Source: Erythrobacteraceae bacterium WH01K (GTDB taxonomy: Bacteria; Pseudomonadota; Alphaproteobacteria; Sphingomonadales; Sphingomonadaceae). From it: a DNA stretch of 64,000 nt. The notes beneath the pieces were generated by a model. It searched no databases, was not told where the DNA came from, and saw only the letters and a list, made by a program, of their open reading frames with translations. Location: positions 558,001-622,000 of the forward strand of contig CP115966.1 of assembly GCA_027941995.1 (NCBI GenBank). The letters are read 5' to 3'. Within the stretch, counting starts at the first letter, position 1, and the number at the start of each line of letters is the position of its first letter. A program made the translations under genes and the position numbers. This document shows, one piece after another, positions 8,719 through 16,132 of this stretch.

Positions 8719-9339
8719 ATGCACGCTCTCACCGGGCAGGAGACCGGGCCGGGACCGGTATCGATTGTGGAACAACGCGAAGCGCCGCGGGTGGCGCTGA
8801 TGCTGCGCAATGCGAAGCTGTCGATCGACGGGAAGGAATTGCTGTGCATCGTTCGCGATGTCAGCGCGACCGGCGTCAGCATCCGCGCCTTCCACGCCAT
8901 ACCGCGCGGGAAAGCGTGTTCGATCGAATTGTGGGAGGGGCAGCGCTTCCCGATCGAGGAGGCGTGGCACACGGGCCGCGAGGCCGGCTATTCCTTCAGC
9001 GAGGCGAAGGATCTCGATGCCCTGGTCCATGAACATGGCCCCTTTCCCCGGCGCCCCATCCGCATCGCGCTGGAAATGCCCGGCGTGGTCCTGTGCGGCG
9101 ATAGCGGGACGCAGGTCACGATCCGCAACATCTCGCAGCAGGGGGCGTGTGTCGAAAGCGACGCGCTATGGTCATGTTCGCAGCTCGTGCGGCTGCAGGG
9201 GAAGGGCCTGCCCGACCCGCTCCACTCAAAGATCCGCTGGCAATCGGAACGGCTTCACGGCCTCGTCTTCGAGCGGACATTTGCGCTGGCCGATTTTGCC
9301 CGGCTGGCGGCGCGGTTGCAGAGGATGCCGCTGACCTGA
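8719..9339 (+). CDS. Tandem PilZ-domain protein
   Basis: A 206-residue cytoplasmic protein that appears to carry two PilZ domains, the c-di-GMP-binding module. The first has QREAPRVALML followed by VRDVSATGVSI (the RxxxR and D/NxSxxG elements). The second has RRPIRIALEMPG followed by TIRNISQQGACVES. Both halves retain the key arginines and the serine/glycine turn, so both might bind nucleotide. No output domain is attached, so it is probably an adaptor that changes partner binding on c-di-GMP. The start at 8719 lies six bases after AGGGG; an upstream in-frame ATG at 8698 lacks one. It follows tRNA-Leu and has no operon partner. Confidence 0.85.
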   Translation: MHALTGQETGPGPVSIVEQREAPRVALMLRNAKLSIDGKELLCIVRDVSATGVSIRAFHAIPRGKACSIELWEGQRFPIEEAWHTGREAGYSFSEAKDLDALVHEHGPFPRRPIRIALEMPGVVLCGDSGTQVTIRNISQQGACVESDALWSCSQLVRLQGKGLPDPLHSKIRWQSERLHGLVFERTFALADFARLAARLQRMPLT

Positions 9340-9369
9340 CGGCTCTTCCGCGCACGGGGAGCCGACCGA

Positions 9370-9894
9370 TCAGGCGGGAATGAAGTCCATCGCGATACCG
9401 TTGATGCAGTGCCTCTTGCCCGTGGGGCGCGGTCCGTCGTTGAAGATGTGGCCGAGGTGTCCGCCACAATCGGCGCAGTGCACTTCGGTGCGGGGATAGC
9501 CCAGCTTGAAGTCGCGGCTGGTCCCGACGGCGCCGGAATCGATCGGCGCGTAGAAGCTGGGCCAGCCGGTTCCGCTGTCGAACTTCGTCTTCGACGAATA
9601 GAGACGGTTGCCGCAGCCCGCGCACACAAAGGTGCCGCGTCGGCCTTCCTTGTCGAGCGGGGAAGTATAGGCCCGCTCGGTCCCCTCCTGCCGCAGGACG
9701 TAGAATTCCGCCTTGGTCAGTTTCTTTCGCCACTGCGCTTCCGATAGGGTGACGGGAAACGACTTCGCCTCGGCCTTGCTGGAACCGCAGGAGGGCAGCA
9801 CGGCAAGGGAGACGCCCGCCGACATCCATCCCAGAATGGAACGGCGGCTGGCGGGGCGTGATGGCAGGTTATCGGTTTTCATGCGGCTATTCAT
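9370..9894 (-). CDS. msrB: Peptide methionine-(R)-S-oxide reductase, Tat lipoprotein
   Basis: A 174-residue MsrB that reduces methionine-R-sulfoxide in proteins. The two zinc-binding pairs are CAGC and CADC, FDSGTGWPSFY is the conserved active-site loop and RHCINGIAMDF contains the catalytic cysteine. Before the enzyme domain is an unusual N-terminus: a twin-arginine motif SRRSILG, a hydrophobic stretch and a lipobox LPSC followed by GSS. It is thus predicted to be exported by Tat and lipid-anchored, acting on oxidised envelope proteins. Many MsrB proteins are cytosolic. The start at 9894 follows AGGAC; ATG at 9882 would preserve the same signal. The gene appears monocistronic. Confidence 0.92.
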   Translation of the reverse strand: MNSRMKTDNLPSRPASRRSILGWMSAGVSLAVLPSCGSSKAEAKSFPVTLSEAQWRKKLTKAEFYVLRQEGTERAYTSPLDKEGRRGTFVCAGCGNRLYSSKTKFDSGTGWPSFYAPIDSGAVGTSRDFKLGYPRTEVHCADCGGHLGHIFNDGPRPTGKRHCINGIAMDFIPA

Positions 9895-9964
9895 GGCAGG
9901 TCCTGCCTGAATATACGCTTGAAAGCGCGGGAAGTTACAGGCGCACGGCCTGCGCCCGCACCGG

Positions 9965-11305
9965 TCAGAACTCGGAGAGCTCGACCTCCAGCACCCGGAA
10001 CCCTTCCACGAAATTGGCCCGCACGCGCTCGACATCGCCCGCGACGTGGACGCGCATCCGGCGGGCGTGCATCTCCTCCATCAGGATACGCAGCTGCAAT
10101 TCGGCCAGCCTCGCACCGACACAGCGGTGGATGCCGTAACCGAAGGCGAGGTGGCGGCGCGCATTCTCGCGGTCCAGCTGCAGCTTTTCCGCATTGTCGC
10201 CGAAGACTTCCTCGTCCCGATTGGCCGAATTGTACCACAGGACGACCTTGTCGCCCTTCTTGATCTGGTGGCCGAACAGCCCGGTATCCTCGCTGGCCGT
10301 GCGGCGCATGTGCTTCAGCGGCGTCTGGTAGCGGATGCATTCCTGAACCGCATTGGGAATGACGTCCGGGTTCTGTTCGAACAGCTTGCGCTGGTCCGGA
10401 AACTTGTCGAGCGCGTGGACGATGCCGCTCATCGTGTTGCGCGTGGTGTCATTCCCGCCGACGATCAGCAGGACCAGATTGCCCATGAATTCCTGCGGGC
10501 TCATCTGGTTCATGGCGGGCGAGTGGATCATCATGGAGATGAGGTCGGCGCCCGGTTCCTCCTGCGATTTTTTCGCCCAGAGGTGCTGGAAATAGGTCGC
10601 CATCTCGGTCTGGATGCTGCGCCGCGTTGCTTCCAGTTCCTGCCCCGCCATGATCAGTTCGGTATCGCCCGACCAGTCGGACCAGAAGGTCAGCAGGTCG
10701 CGGTCTTCCCACGGGAAGTCGAACAGGATGGCCAGCATCCCGGTGGTGAGGGGGATGGACACCTCGTCGACCCAGTTGAAAACCTTGCCGCGGGGCAGCG
10801 AATCGAGCGTTTCGCCGGTGCGCTGGCGGATCTCGTCTTCCATCCGCTTCATTTCCTTCGGCGTGAAGGCGGGGGCGACGGTGCGGCGCTGTCCGGTATG
10901 CTTGGGCCGGTCCATGGCGATGAACATCGGCAGTTCGAATCGCTCCTGCCCCTCTTCCAGCTCGTCGTCGTCGAGCCGGTTCAGGATGGTGATGCCGCCA
11001 TGTTCCCAGCTGGAGGAGAACAGCTCGGGCAGTGCCTCGACATGCTGGATCGCCTTGTGTCCGACGATGCTCCAATAGGGGCCGAAGGGGCTTTCCTTGA
11101 TGTAATGCACGGGACCCTCGGCCCGCATCTCCTTGAAAATCGGCTCCCACCGGTTCTCGACATAGATGTCGCTGCGGCTGGTGTCGTATTTTTCGGGGTG
11201 GCTGGGTTTCGCCTCGGGATGCTCGTCGAAATGCCGCTTCAGCGCCTCGTGCGCCTTGGGGCTACGGGTCCATTGCGTGCGTTCGGGTGCCGCAGTTGCC
11301 ATCAT
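9965..11305 (-). CDS. Cytochrome P450, CYP153-like
   Basis: A 446-residue soluble bacterial P450. The oxygen-activating I-helix reads LLIVGGNDTTRNTMSG (about 279-294), the ExxR helix is ECIR (322-325) and the heme loop is FGYGIHRCVG with ligand Cys395. The GGNDTTRN I-helix and HLAFGYGIHRCVGARLAELQ region resemble CYP153 terminal alkane/fatty-acid hydroxylases, which use a ferredoxin and a ferredoxin reductase. No ferredoxin gene adjoins it; a ferredoxin-reductase-like flavoprotein lies at 14866-16113. The first of two consecutive ATG codons is used, after GGAGAGAA. The leader holds a GGCCGC hairpin, a TTGACT box and an upstream palindrome. P450 certain; subfamily from motif memory. Confidence 0.92.
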   Translation of the reverse strand: MMATAAPERTQWTRSPKAHEALKRHFDEHPEAKPSHPEKYDTSRSDIYVENRWEPIFKEMRAEGPVHYIKESPFGPYWSIVGHKAIQHVEALPELFSSSWEHGGITILNRLDDDELEEGQERFELPMFIAMDRPKHTGQRRTVAPAFTPKEMKRMEDEIRQRTGETLDSLPRGKVFNWVDEVSIPLTTGMLAILFDFPWEDRDLLTFWSDWSGDTELIMAGQELEATRRSIQTEMATYFQHLWAKKSQEEPGADLISMMIHSPAMNQMSPQEFMGNLVLLIVGGNDTTRNTMSGIVHALDKFPDQRKLFEQNPDVIPNAVQECIRYQTPLKHMRRTASEDTGLFGHQIKKGDKVVLWYNSANRDEEVFGDNAEKLQLDRENARRHLAFGYGIHRCVGARLAELQLRILMEEMHARRMRVHVAGDVERVRANFVEGFRVLEVELSEF

Positions 11306-11319
11306 TTCTCTCCACTCCG

Positions 11320-11335
11320 GGCCGCTTGTGCGGCC
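11320..11335 (-). promoter_or_regulatory. Hairpin in P450 mRNA leader
   Basis: Arms GGCCGC (11320-11325) and GCGGCC (11330-11335) flank a TTGT loop (ACAA in the mRNA) 15-30 bases before the P450 start codon, just upstream of its GGAGAG ribosome site. A stable short stem here could affect translation or mRNA stability; no known riboregulator matches. Confidence 0.3.
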
Positions 11336-11412
11336 TCCATGGATTGCATCCTGCGCCTACTGCCACGCGAGTCAATAGTGCGTTGCAAAACGCGACTGAA
11401 ATTGCAGGCAGT

Positions 11413-11429
11413 TCATCACCGCGTGATGA
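11413..11429. promoter_or_regulatory. 17-bp palindrome upstream of P450 promoter
   Basis: TCATCAC (11413-11419) and GTGATGA (11423-11429) form a perfect inverted repeat around CGC. It lies about 40 bases upstream of a TTGACT candidate -35 box (11370-11375, minus strand) for the P450 gene, a position suiting an activator site. The regulator is not encoded next to it. Part of the interval to the ABC permease stop at 11453. Confidence 0.4.
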
Positions 11430-11452
11430 CGTTACGGCAAGCGCGGGGATCG

Positions 11453-12697
11453 TCAGGAGAGGCGGCGGCGTAGCCAGCCCTTGCCACCGCGCGCGGGGCC
11501 GCTCTGCATGACCTTCCGGCGGAACAGGGTCGATCCGGCCCGCACGAAAATGCCGACCCAGACGAGCTGCCAGGCGATGCCCAGCGCGTGCCACCATAGC
11601 GTGTCGAACTGCGCCGCGCGCGACAGCATCGCGTAGGGCGAACTGAGCGGGAAGATCAGCGCGAGGGTCTCTACCGCGCCGCCGACATCGGACACTGCGA
11701 AGCTGGCGATGAAGAAGACCAGCAATTGCAGGATGGTGGCCGGCATGGACAATGTCTGCACGTCGCGCACGGTCGGCGCCATCGCGCCTACGGTCAGGAA
11801 CACGCTGCCCACCAGCAGGTAGGCGAGGGCGAAATAGACGAGGAACAGAAGGACGAAGGCAGGCCAGCCGATCGCGGGCGAGGATACGAAGGGCATTTCC
11901 CCGGCGCCCGCGCCTACGAAGACCAGCGCCAGCGCGCCCCACACCGATATTCCGACGAAGCTGACGGCCAGCATGGCAAACAGTTTGCCCAGGAAGACCG
12001 CATCCATCGGGATGGAGGCTGCAAGGATCTCGATGATCTTGTTGCCCTTCTCCTCGACAAGATTGGACAGGACCATCCCGGCGAGCAGCATCGACAGCAG
12101 GAACAGGAGCGTGATGCCGGCGGTCGCCGTCGCCTTGTTGCCCCGGCGTTCGGCCGCGACGCTGCTTTCGCGCGGGGTCAGCAGGACTTCGGGAACCGCG
12201 CCGTTTGTCCCAGATGCGGAAAAGCCGTCCGCGCCGGCTGCTTCGGCGGCGAGCAAGGCGACCTCGCCCTTCCACGCCTCGATATTCGCCTCCGTTCCCG
12301 TCAGGCGCGGGCGCGCGAGCGTCCCGGTCAGCACTCCTGCGAAATTCGCGGAACGGTCGGCCAGCAATGCATCCGGTGTTCGTCCATCCTCGATGGTGGT
12401 GACGGGGGGCAGGGAAACGAGCGGGTCGAGCCGCTTGTGCGCCCGGGCAAGGGCCAAGCGCTCTGCAGGACTGTCCAGCGCCACGGCGAGGCCGGGCGGC
12501 GTCACGCTTTCGGCAGCGCGCGACCCCAATGCGCCTGCCGCCATGCTGATGCCGACGAAGAACAGCGGGCCGATGAGGAAGAAGACGAAGGCCTTGCTCA
12601 GCAGGATGGCAAGGAAATCGCGCCGTGCCACGACGAAGGCGGCCTGCCACAGCGACAGGCGTCCGGCGGTTGCAGGTGCGGCTCCTTGCTGCGTCAT
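11453..12697 (-). CDS. ABC-2 type transporter permease (NatB-like)
   Basis: A 414-residue inner-membrane permease of the ABC-2 class. One membrane segment lies near residues 35-60 (SKAFVFFLIGPLFFVGISMA), followed by a large extracytoplasmic domain of about 170 residues. A block of five or so helices from about 210 begins with TAGITLLFLLSMLLAGMVLSN and includes NLVEEKGNKIIEILAASI, a segment typical of NatB/YhaP-like exporters. It overlaps the ATPase gene by four bases (ATGA) and has a strong GGGGGAG ribosome site seven bases before its ATG, so the two form one transporter. The exported substrate cannot be told; NatAB proteins have been linked to sodium or drug export. Confidence 0.9.
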   Translation of the reverse strand: MTQQGAAPATAGRLSLWQAAFVVARRDFLAILLSKAFVFFLIGPLFFVGISMAAGALGSRAAESVTPPGLAVALDSPAERLALARAHKRLDPLVSLPPVTTIEDGRTPDALLADRSANFAGVLTGTLARPRLTGTEANIEAWKGEVALLAAEAAGADGFSASGTNGAVPEVLLTPRESSVAAERRGNKATATAGITLLFLLSMLLAGMVLSNLVEEKGNKIIEILAASIPMDAVFLGKLFAMLAVSFVGISVWGALALVFVGAGAGEMPFVSSPAIGWPAFVLLFLVYFALAYLLVGSVFLTVGAMAPTVRDVQTLSMPATILQLLVFFIASFAVSDVGGAVETLALIFPLSSPYAMLSRAAQFDTLWWHALGIAWQLVWVGIFVRAGSTLFRRKVMQSGPARGGKGWLRRRLS

Positions 12698-13701
12698 GAA
12701 GCGGCTCCCCCCGTCTTACCCTCGGCAGCATCGGCTTCCATCGCGCGTGCCGCTGCCTCGCCCGCGATCTCGACGAAAGCATCGTGCAGGCCTGCGCGTT
12801 CTATGCTGAGCGAAAGGATGCCCGCCTCGCCTTCGATCAGGGCGCGCAGCAAGGTTTCGACCCCGGTTTCGGGGAGTGGGAAATACCAGAAATGGCTGTT
12901 TTCGCCGGTCGTCCCAGGCTTGTGCTCGTGCCGCGCATCCCTTGGCAAGGCTTGCCGCCAAGCCCCCTCACCGGCGCGCGTTTCCAGCTTTACCTGCGCC
13001 GGGATGCGGTCGCGCGCCTCGTCGACACTGCCGGCATAGGGCACCTGTCCGCCCGCGATGATGGCCACACCTTCGCACAGGCGCTCCGCATGATGGATGA
13101 CATGGGTGGAGAAAATGACCGTCACGCCGTCATCGGCCAGGACGCGGATCATGCGTTCCAGCTTGCCCTGGTTGATCGCGTCGAGCCCGGAAAACGGTTC
13201 GTCCAGCACGACGAGGCGCGGGCGGTGGACCAGCGTGCCGAGAAGCTGGACGGTCTGCGCCATCCCCTTGGACAGCTGGCGGATCTGCTTTTCCACCGCA
13301 TGGCCGAGGCCGTGCGCTTCCATCAGTTCGCGCCCCCTCCGGCGGCCCTCCGCCTGGGGAACGCCGCGCAGCGCGCCCATGAAGGCAATCGCGTCCACCG
13401 TCTTCATCGACGGATACAGCCCGCGCTCTTCGGGCAGATAGCCGATCATGCGCCCGATATCGTGCGGGCGTTCATGGCCGAATATACGGCGCACGCCCTC
13501 GTCAGGGTCGATAATGCCCAGCAGCATGCGCAGCGTGGTGGTCTTGCCCGCGCCATTGGGGCCGAGAATGCCGTAGATCGCGCCTTCCGGAACAGCGATA
13601 TCGACCCCGTTGACCGCCGCCACGCCGTCGAAGCGTTTCACCAGGCCCCTTGCCTCGATGGCGAGGGGGCCTGCGACGGGACCGGTCACGAATCGATCCA
13701 T
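12694..13701 (-). CDS. ABC transporter ATP-binding protein (NatA-like)
   Basis: An ATPase of about 335 residues that powers the adjacent ABC-2 permease. The Walker A motif is GPNGAGKTT, the Q-loop region leads to RMIGYLPEERGLYPSM, the signature motif is degenerate (QLSKGMAQ), Walker B is LVVLDEPFSGLD and the switch histidine lies in IFSTHVIHHAERLCE. A roughly 120-residue C-terminal extension follows, as in NatA/YhaQ-type proteins, where a DUF4162-like tail is common. The start at 13701 (MDRFVTGPV) is a judgement call: ATG 13749 would add 16 residues and neither has a strong ribosome site. The gene diverges from queG. Confidence 0.9.
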   Translation of the reverse strand: MDRFVTGPVAGPLAIEARGLVKRFDGVAAVNGVDIAVPEGAIYGILGPNGAGKTTTLRMLLGIIDPDEGVRRIFGHERPHDIGRMIGYLPEERGLYPSMKTVDAIAFMGALRGVPQAEGRRRGRELMEAHGLGHAVEKQIRQLSKGMAQTVQLLGTLVHRPRLVVLDEPFSGLDAINQGKLERMIRVLADDGVTVIFSTHVIHHAERLCEGVAIIAGGQVPYAGSVDEARDRIPAQVKLETRAGEGAWRQALPRDARHEHKPGTTGENSHFWYFPLPETGVETLLRALIEGEAGILSLSIERAGLHDAFVEIAGEAAARAMEADAAEGKTGGAAS

Positions 13702-13794
13702 GACACGGTCATTGCTCCGGGAAGGGGCTTGGCTTAGCGCTGCATCCATGAACGTGCGAGTACCCCCAAGGCGTGAACGGGAACAACCCCGCCT

Positions 13795-14856
13795 ATGGTA
13801 AAGGGTGCGTTTACCCCTGAGAGCCTGCAGGATCTGCGGACCGCGTTGGAGCGCAAGGCGCGCGAACTCGGCTTCGTCGCTGTCGGCTTTACCAGTGCGG
13901 CGGATGATCCGGTGCGGGCGCGGCGGCTGCACGACTGGATCGAGGCGGGCCATCACGGCGACATGGGCTGGATGGAAGACCGCGCCGATGTCCGGCAGGG
14001 TCCGCAATCGCTATGGCCGGAGGCGCAGAGTGTTATCGCGCTGGGCATGGCTTACACGCCGGGCCACGACCCGATGGCGCTGGAGGACGCGCCCGATCAC
14101 GCGCGCATTTCGGTCTATGCGCAGGGCCGCGATTATCACGATACGGTGAAGAAGGCGCTGAAGGCACTGGCCCGGTGGCTGGTCGAACAGGCGCCGGAAA
14201 GCGAGCTGAAGGTCTTCGTGGACACGGCGCCGGTGATGGAGAAACCGCTGGGCGAGGCGGCGGGGATCGGCTGGCAGGGAAAACATACCAACCTCGTCAG
14301 CCGCGAGCATGGCAGCTGGCTGTTCCTCGGCGCCATCTATTCGACCCTGCCCTTCGCCCCGGACGCGGCGCATGACGACCGCTGCGGGTCGTGCAATGCC
14401 TGCCAGATCGCCTGCCCCACCGATGCCTTTCCGAAAGCCTACAGGCTGGATGCGCGGCGGTGTATTTCCTATCTCACCATCGAGCATGCAGGGCCGATCC
14501 CGCACGAATTCCGCGAGGCGATCGGCAATCGCATCTACGGCTGCGACGATTGCCTGGCGGTATGCCCGTGGAACAAGTTCGCCGATGCCGCTGCGCGCCA
14601 CGCCGCCTTCCTGCCACGCGGTGAACTGGTCGCGCCGCGGCTCGCGGACCTGCTGCAACTGGAAGATGCGGGGTTTCGGCAGCTTTTCAGCGGTTCGCCG
14701 ATCAAGCGGATCGGGCGCAGCCGCTTCGTGCGAAATTGCCTGATCGCGGCGGGAAACAGCGGCGATGCGGGCCTGCGCGAACAGGTCGACGCATTGACCG
14801 GCGACGACGATCCGGTGGTGGCGGAAGCGGCGCGCTGGGCGCTGGACCGCCTCTGA
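13795..14856 (+). CDS. queG: Epoxyqueuosine reductase
   Basis: A 353-residue cobalamin- and iron-sulfur-dependent enzyme that performs the last step of queuosine synthesis, reducing epoxyqueuosine to queuosine in the wobble position of GUN tRNAs. The two 4Fe-4S motifs are visible as [12 protein letters not shown] and [10 protein letters not shown]. The N-terminal domain contains GDMGWMEDR and [21 protein letters not shown], both typical of QueG. A HEAT-like tail ends in [16 protein letters not shown]. Length is normal. The start at 13795 ([10 protein letters not shown]) gives a full N-terminus. It is monocistronic, divergent from the NatAB-type genes, and ends nine bases before the convergent flavoprotein gene. 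Confidence 0.96.
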   Translation: MVKGAFTPESLQDLRTALERKARELGFVAVGFTSAADDPVRARRLHDWIEAGHHGDMGWMEDRADVRQGPQSLWPEAQSVIALGMAYTPGHDPMALEDAPDHARISVYAQGRDYHDTVKKALKALARWLVEQAPESELKVFVDTAPVMEKPLGEAAGIGWQGKHTNLVSREHGSWLFLGAIYSTLPFAPDAAHDDRCGSCNACQIACPTDAFPKAYRLDARRCISYLTIEHAGPIPHEFREAIGNRIYGCDDCLAVCPWNKFADAAARHAAFLPRGELVAPRLADLLQLEDAGFRQLFSGSPIKRIGRSRFVRNCLIAAGNSGDAGLREQVDALTGDDDPVVAEAARWALDRL

Positions 14857-14865
14857 CCGCGCGCG

Positions 14866-16113
14866 TCAGAGCAGGTCTTTCAGCGGACGCTCGATATCGG
14901 CGAGGTCGTCCGCGCTCGCTTCCAGCCGCGCCTCGACCAGCTTGCGCCCCTGCGCGTAATCCTTCGTCCGGTTCACGCAATCGAGCGCGATGACACGCCC
15001 TTCGCGCAGGTAAACCACGCTGAAGCTGGCCTCAGCCGGATCGCCGCGCATGACGCAGGCATCGTAATCGATCGACAGACCCACCGTCTGCAGGCGCAGG
15101 TCATACTGGTTCGACCAGAACCATGGCACGGCATGATAGGGCCCGGGATCGCCGCAGATCGTGGCTGCGGCGACATTGGCCATGTCGTTCGCGTTCTGGA
15201 CCGATTCCAGCCGGATGACCGCCCCTGCGGCGAAATCGTTGGCATGGGCCGCGCAGTCGCCGATGGCGAAGATATCGTCGAGGCTGGTGCGGCAGAACTC
15301 GTCCACATCGACGCCGTTGGAGCCGGCGGCACCGGCAGCGATCAGCGGACCGATGGAAGGTACGATGCCCACGCCGAAAACGACGAGATCGGCCGCGATT
15401 TCCTCACCCCCCGGCAGGCGGACGGCATGGGCCCGCTCCCCTTCGCCCGGAATGCTTTCGAGCTGCGTATCGAGCCGAAGGTCGACGCCGCGGGCCCGGT
15501 GCTGCGCGGCGTAGAAATCCGACAGTTCGGGCCCGGCAACCCGGGCCATCACCCGGTCCTGCGCTTCCAGCACGGTAACATCCAGCCCCCGCTGCCGCAT
15601 GACGGCCGCCGCTTCCAGGCCGATATAGCCCGCCCCGACGATGACGGCACGTTTCGCCCCGGCATCGATATCGGCGCGCAGCCGGTCGGTGTCGGCGCGG
15701 TTCCTGATAGTGTGCACATTGCGATAATCCGCACCGGAGCAGGACAGCCGCCGCGCATTGCCCCCGGCAGCCCAGATCAGCTGGCTATAGCCGATGGAGC
15801 GGTCTTCGCCGCATTCGATGGTCTTGGCAGCCGGGTCGATCGCGGTGACGCCCAGGCCGGTGAGCAGGTCGATCTGCTTGTCGGCCCAGAATTTTTCCGG
15901 CCGCAGCAGCAGCTTCTCGAACGGCTTGTCCCCGGCGAGGTAGTCCTTCGACAGGGGCGGCCGCTCATACGGAGGCTCCCGGTCCCGGGTGACGATGGCG
16001 ATGCTGCCTTCGAAACCCTTCTGCCGCAGGGCGATGGCAGCCTGCGCGCCGCCATGCCCCGAACCCACGATGATGACATCTGCCCGTTCCATGGCAGGGG
16101 GAATGTCGCCCAT
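14866..16113 (-). CDS. FAD-dependent ferredoxin reductase-like oxidoreductase
   Basis: A 415-residue flavoprotein of the two-dinucleotide-binding-domain class that passes NAD(P)H electrons to ferredoxins or rubredoxins. The FAD motif is VIIVGSGHGGAQAAIALRQ, followed by YERPPLSKDYLAG, characteristic of putidaredoxin-reductase-type enzymes. The NAD(P)H motif is VIVGAGYIGLEAAA, and DDIFAIGDCAAH is the second FAD contact. A C-terminal reductase domain with HAVPWFWSNQYDLRLQ completes the family layout. The start at 16113 is preferred to 16092, but both lack a clear ribosome site. It follows the glutamate dehydrogenase gene by 19 bases, probably co-transcribed. It could serve the P450 at 9965-11305, but that is only an inference. 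Confidence 0.9.
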   Translation of the reverse strand: MGDIPPAMERADVIIVGSGHGGAQAAIALRQKGFEGSIAIVTRDREPPYERPPLSKDYLAGDKPFEKLLLRPEKFWADKQIDLLTGLGVTAIDPAAKTIECGEDRSIGYSQLIWAAGGNARRLSCSGADYRNVHTIRNRADTDRLRADIDAGAKRAVIVGAGYIGLEAAAVMRQRGLDVTVLEAQDRVMARVAGPELSDFYAAQHRARGVDLRLDTQLESIPGEGERAHAVRLPGGEEIAADLVVFGVGIVPSIGPLIAAGAAGSNGVDVDEFCRTSLDDIFAIGDCAAHANDFAAGAVIRLESVQNANDMANVAAATICGDPGPYHAVPWFWSNQYDLRLQTVGLSIDYDACVMRGDPAEASFSVVYLREGRVIALDCVNRTKDYAQGRKLVEARLEASADDLADIERPLKDLL

Positions 16114-16132
16114 GGCCGCGCCCGTCAAGCTA

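Noticed and set aside
13749-13795. Overlapping divergent promoters for the ABC ATPase and queG
   Set aside because: No convincing -35/-10 boxes were visible in this short interval.
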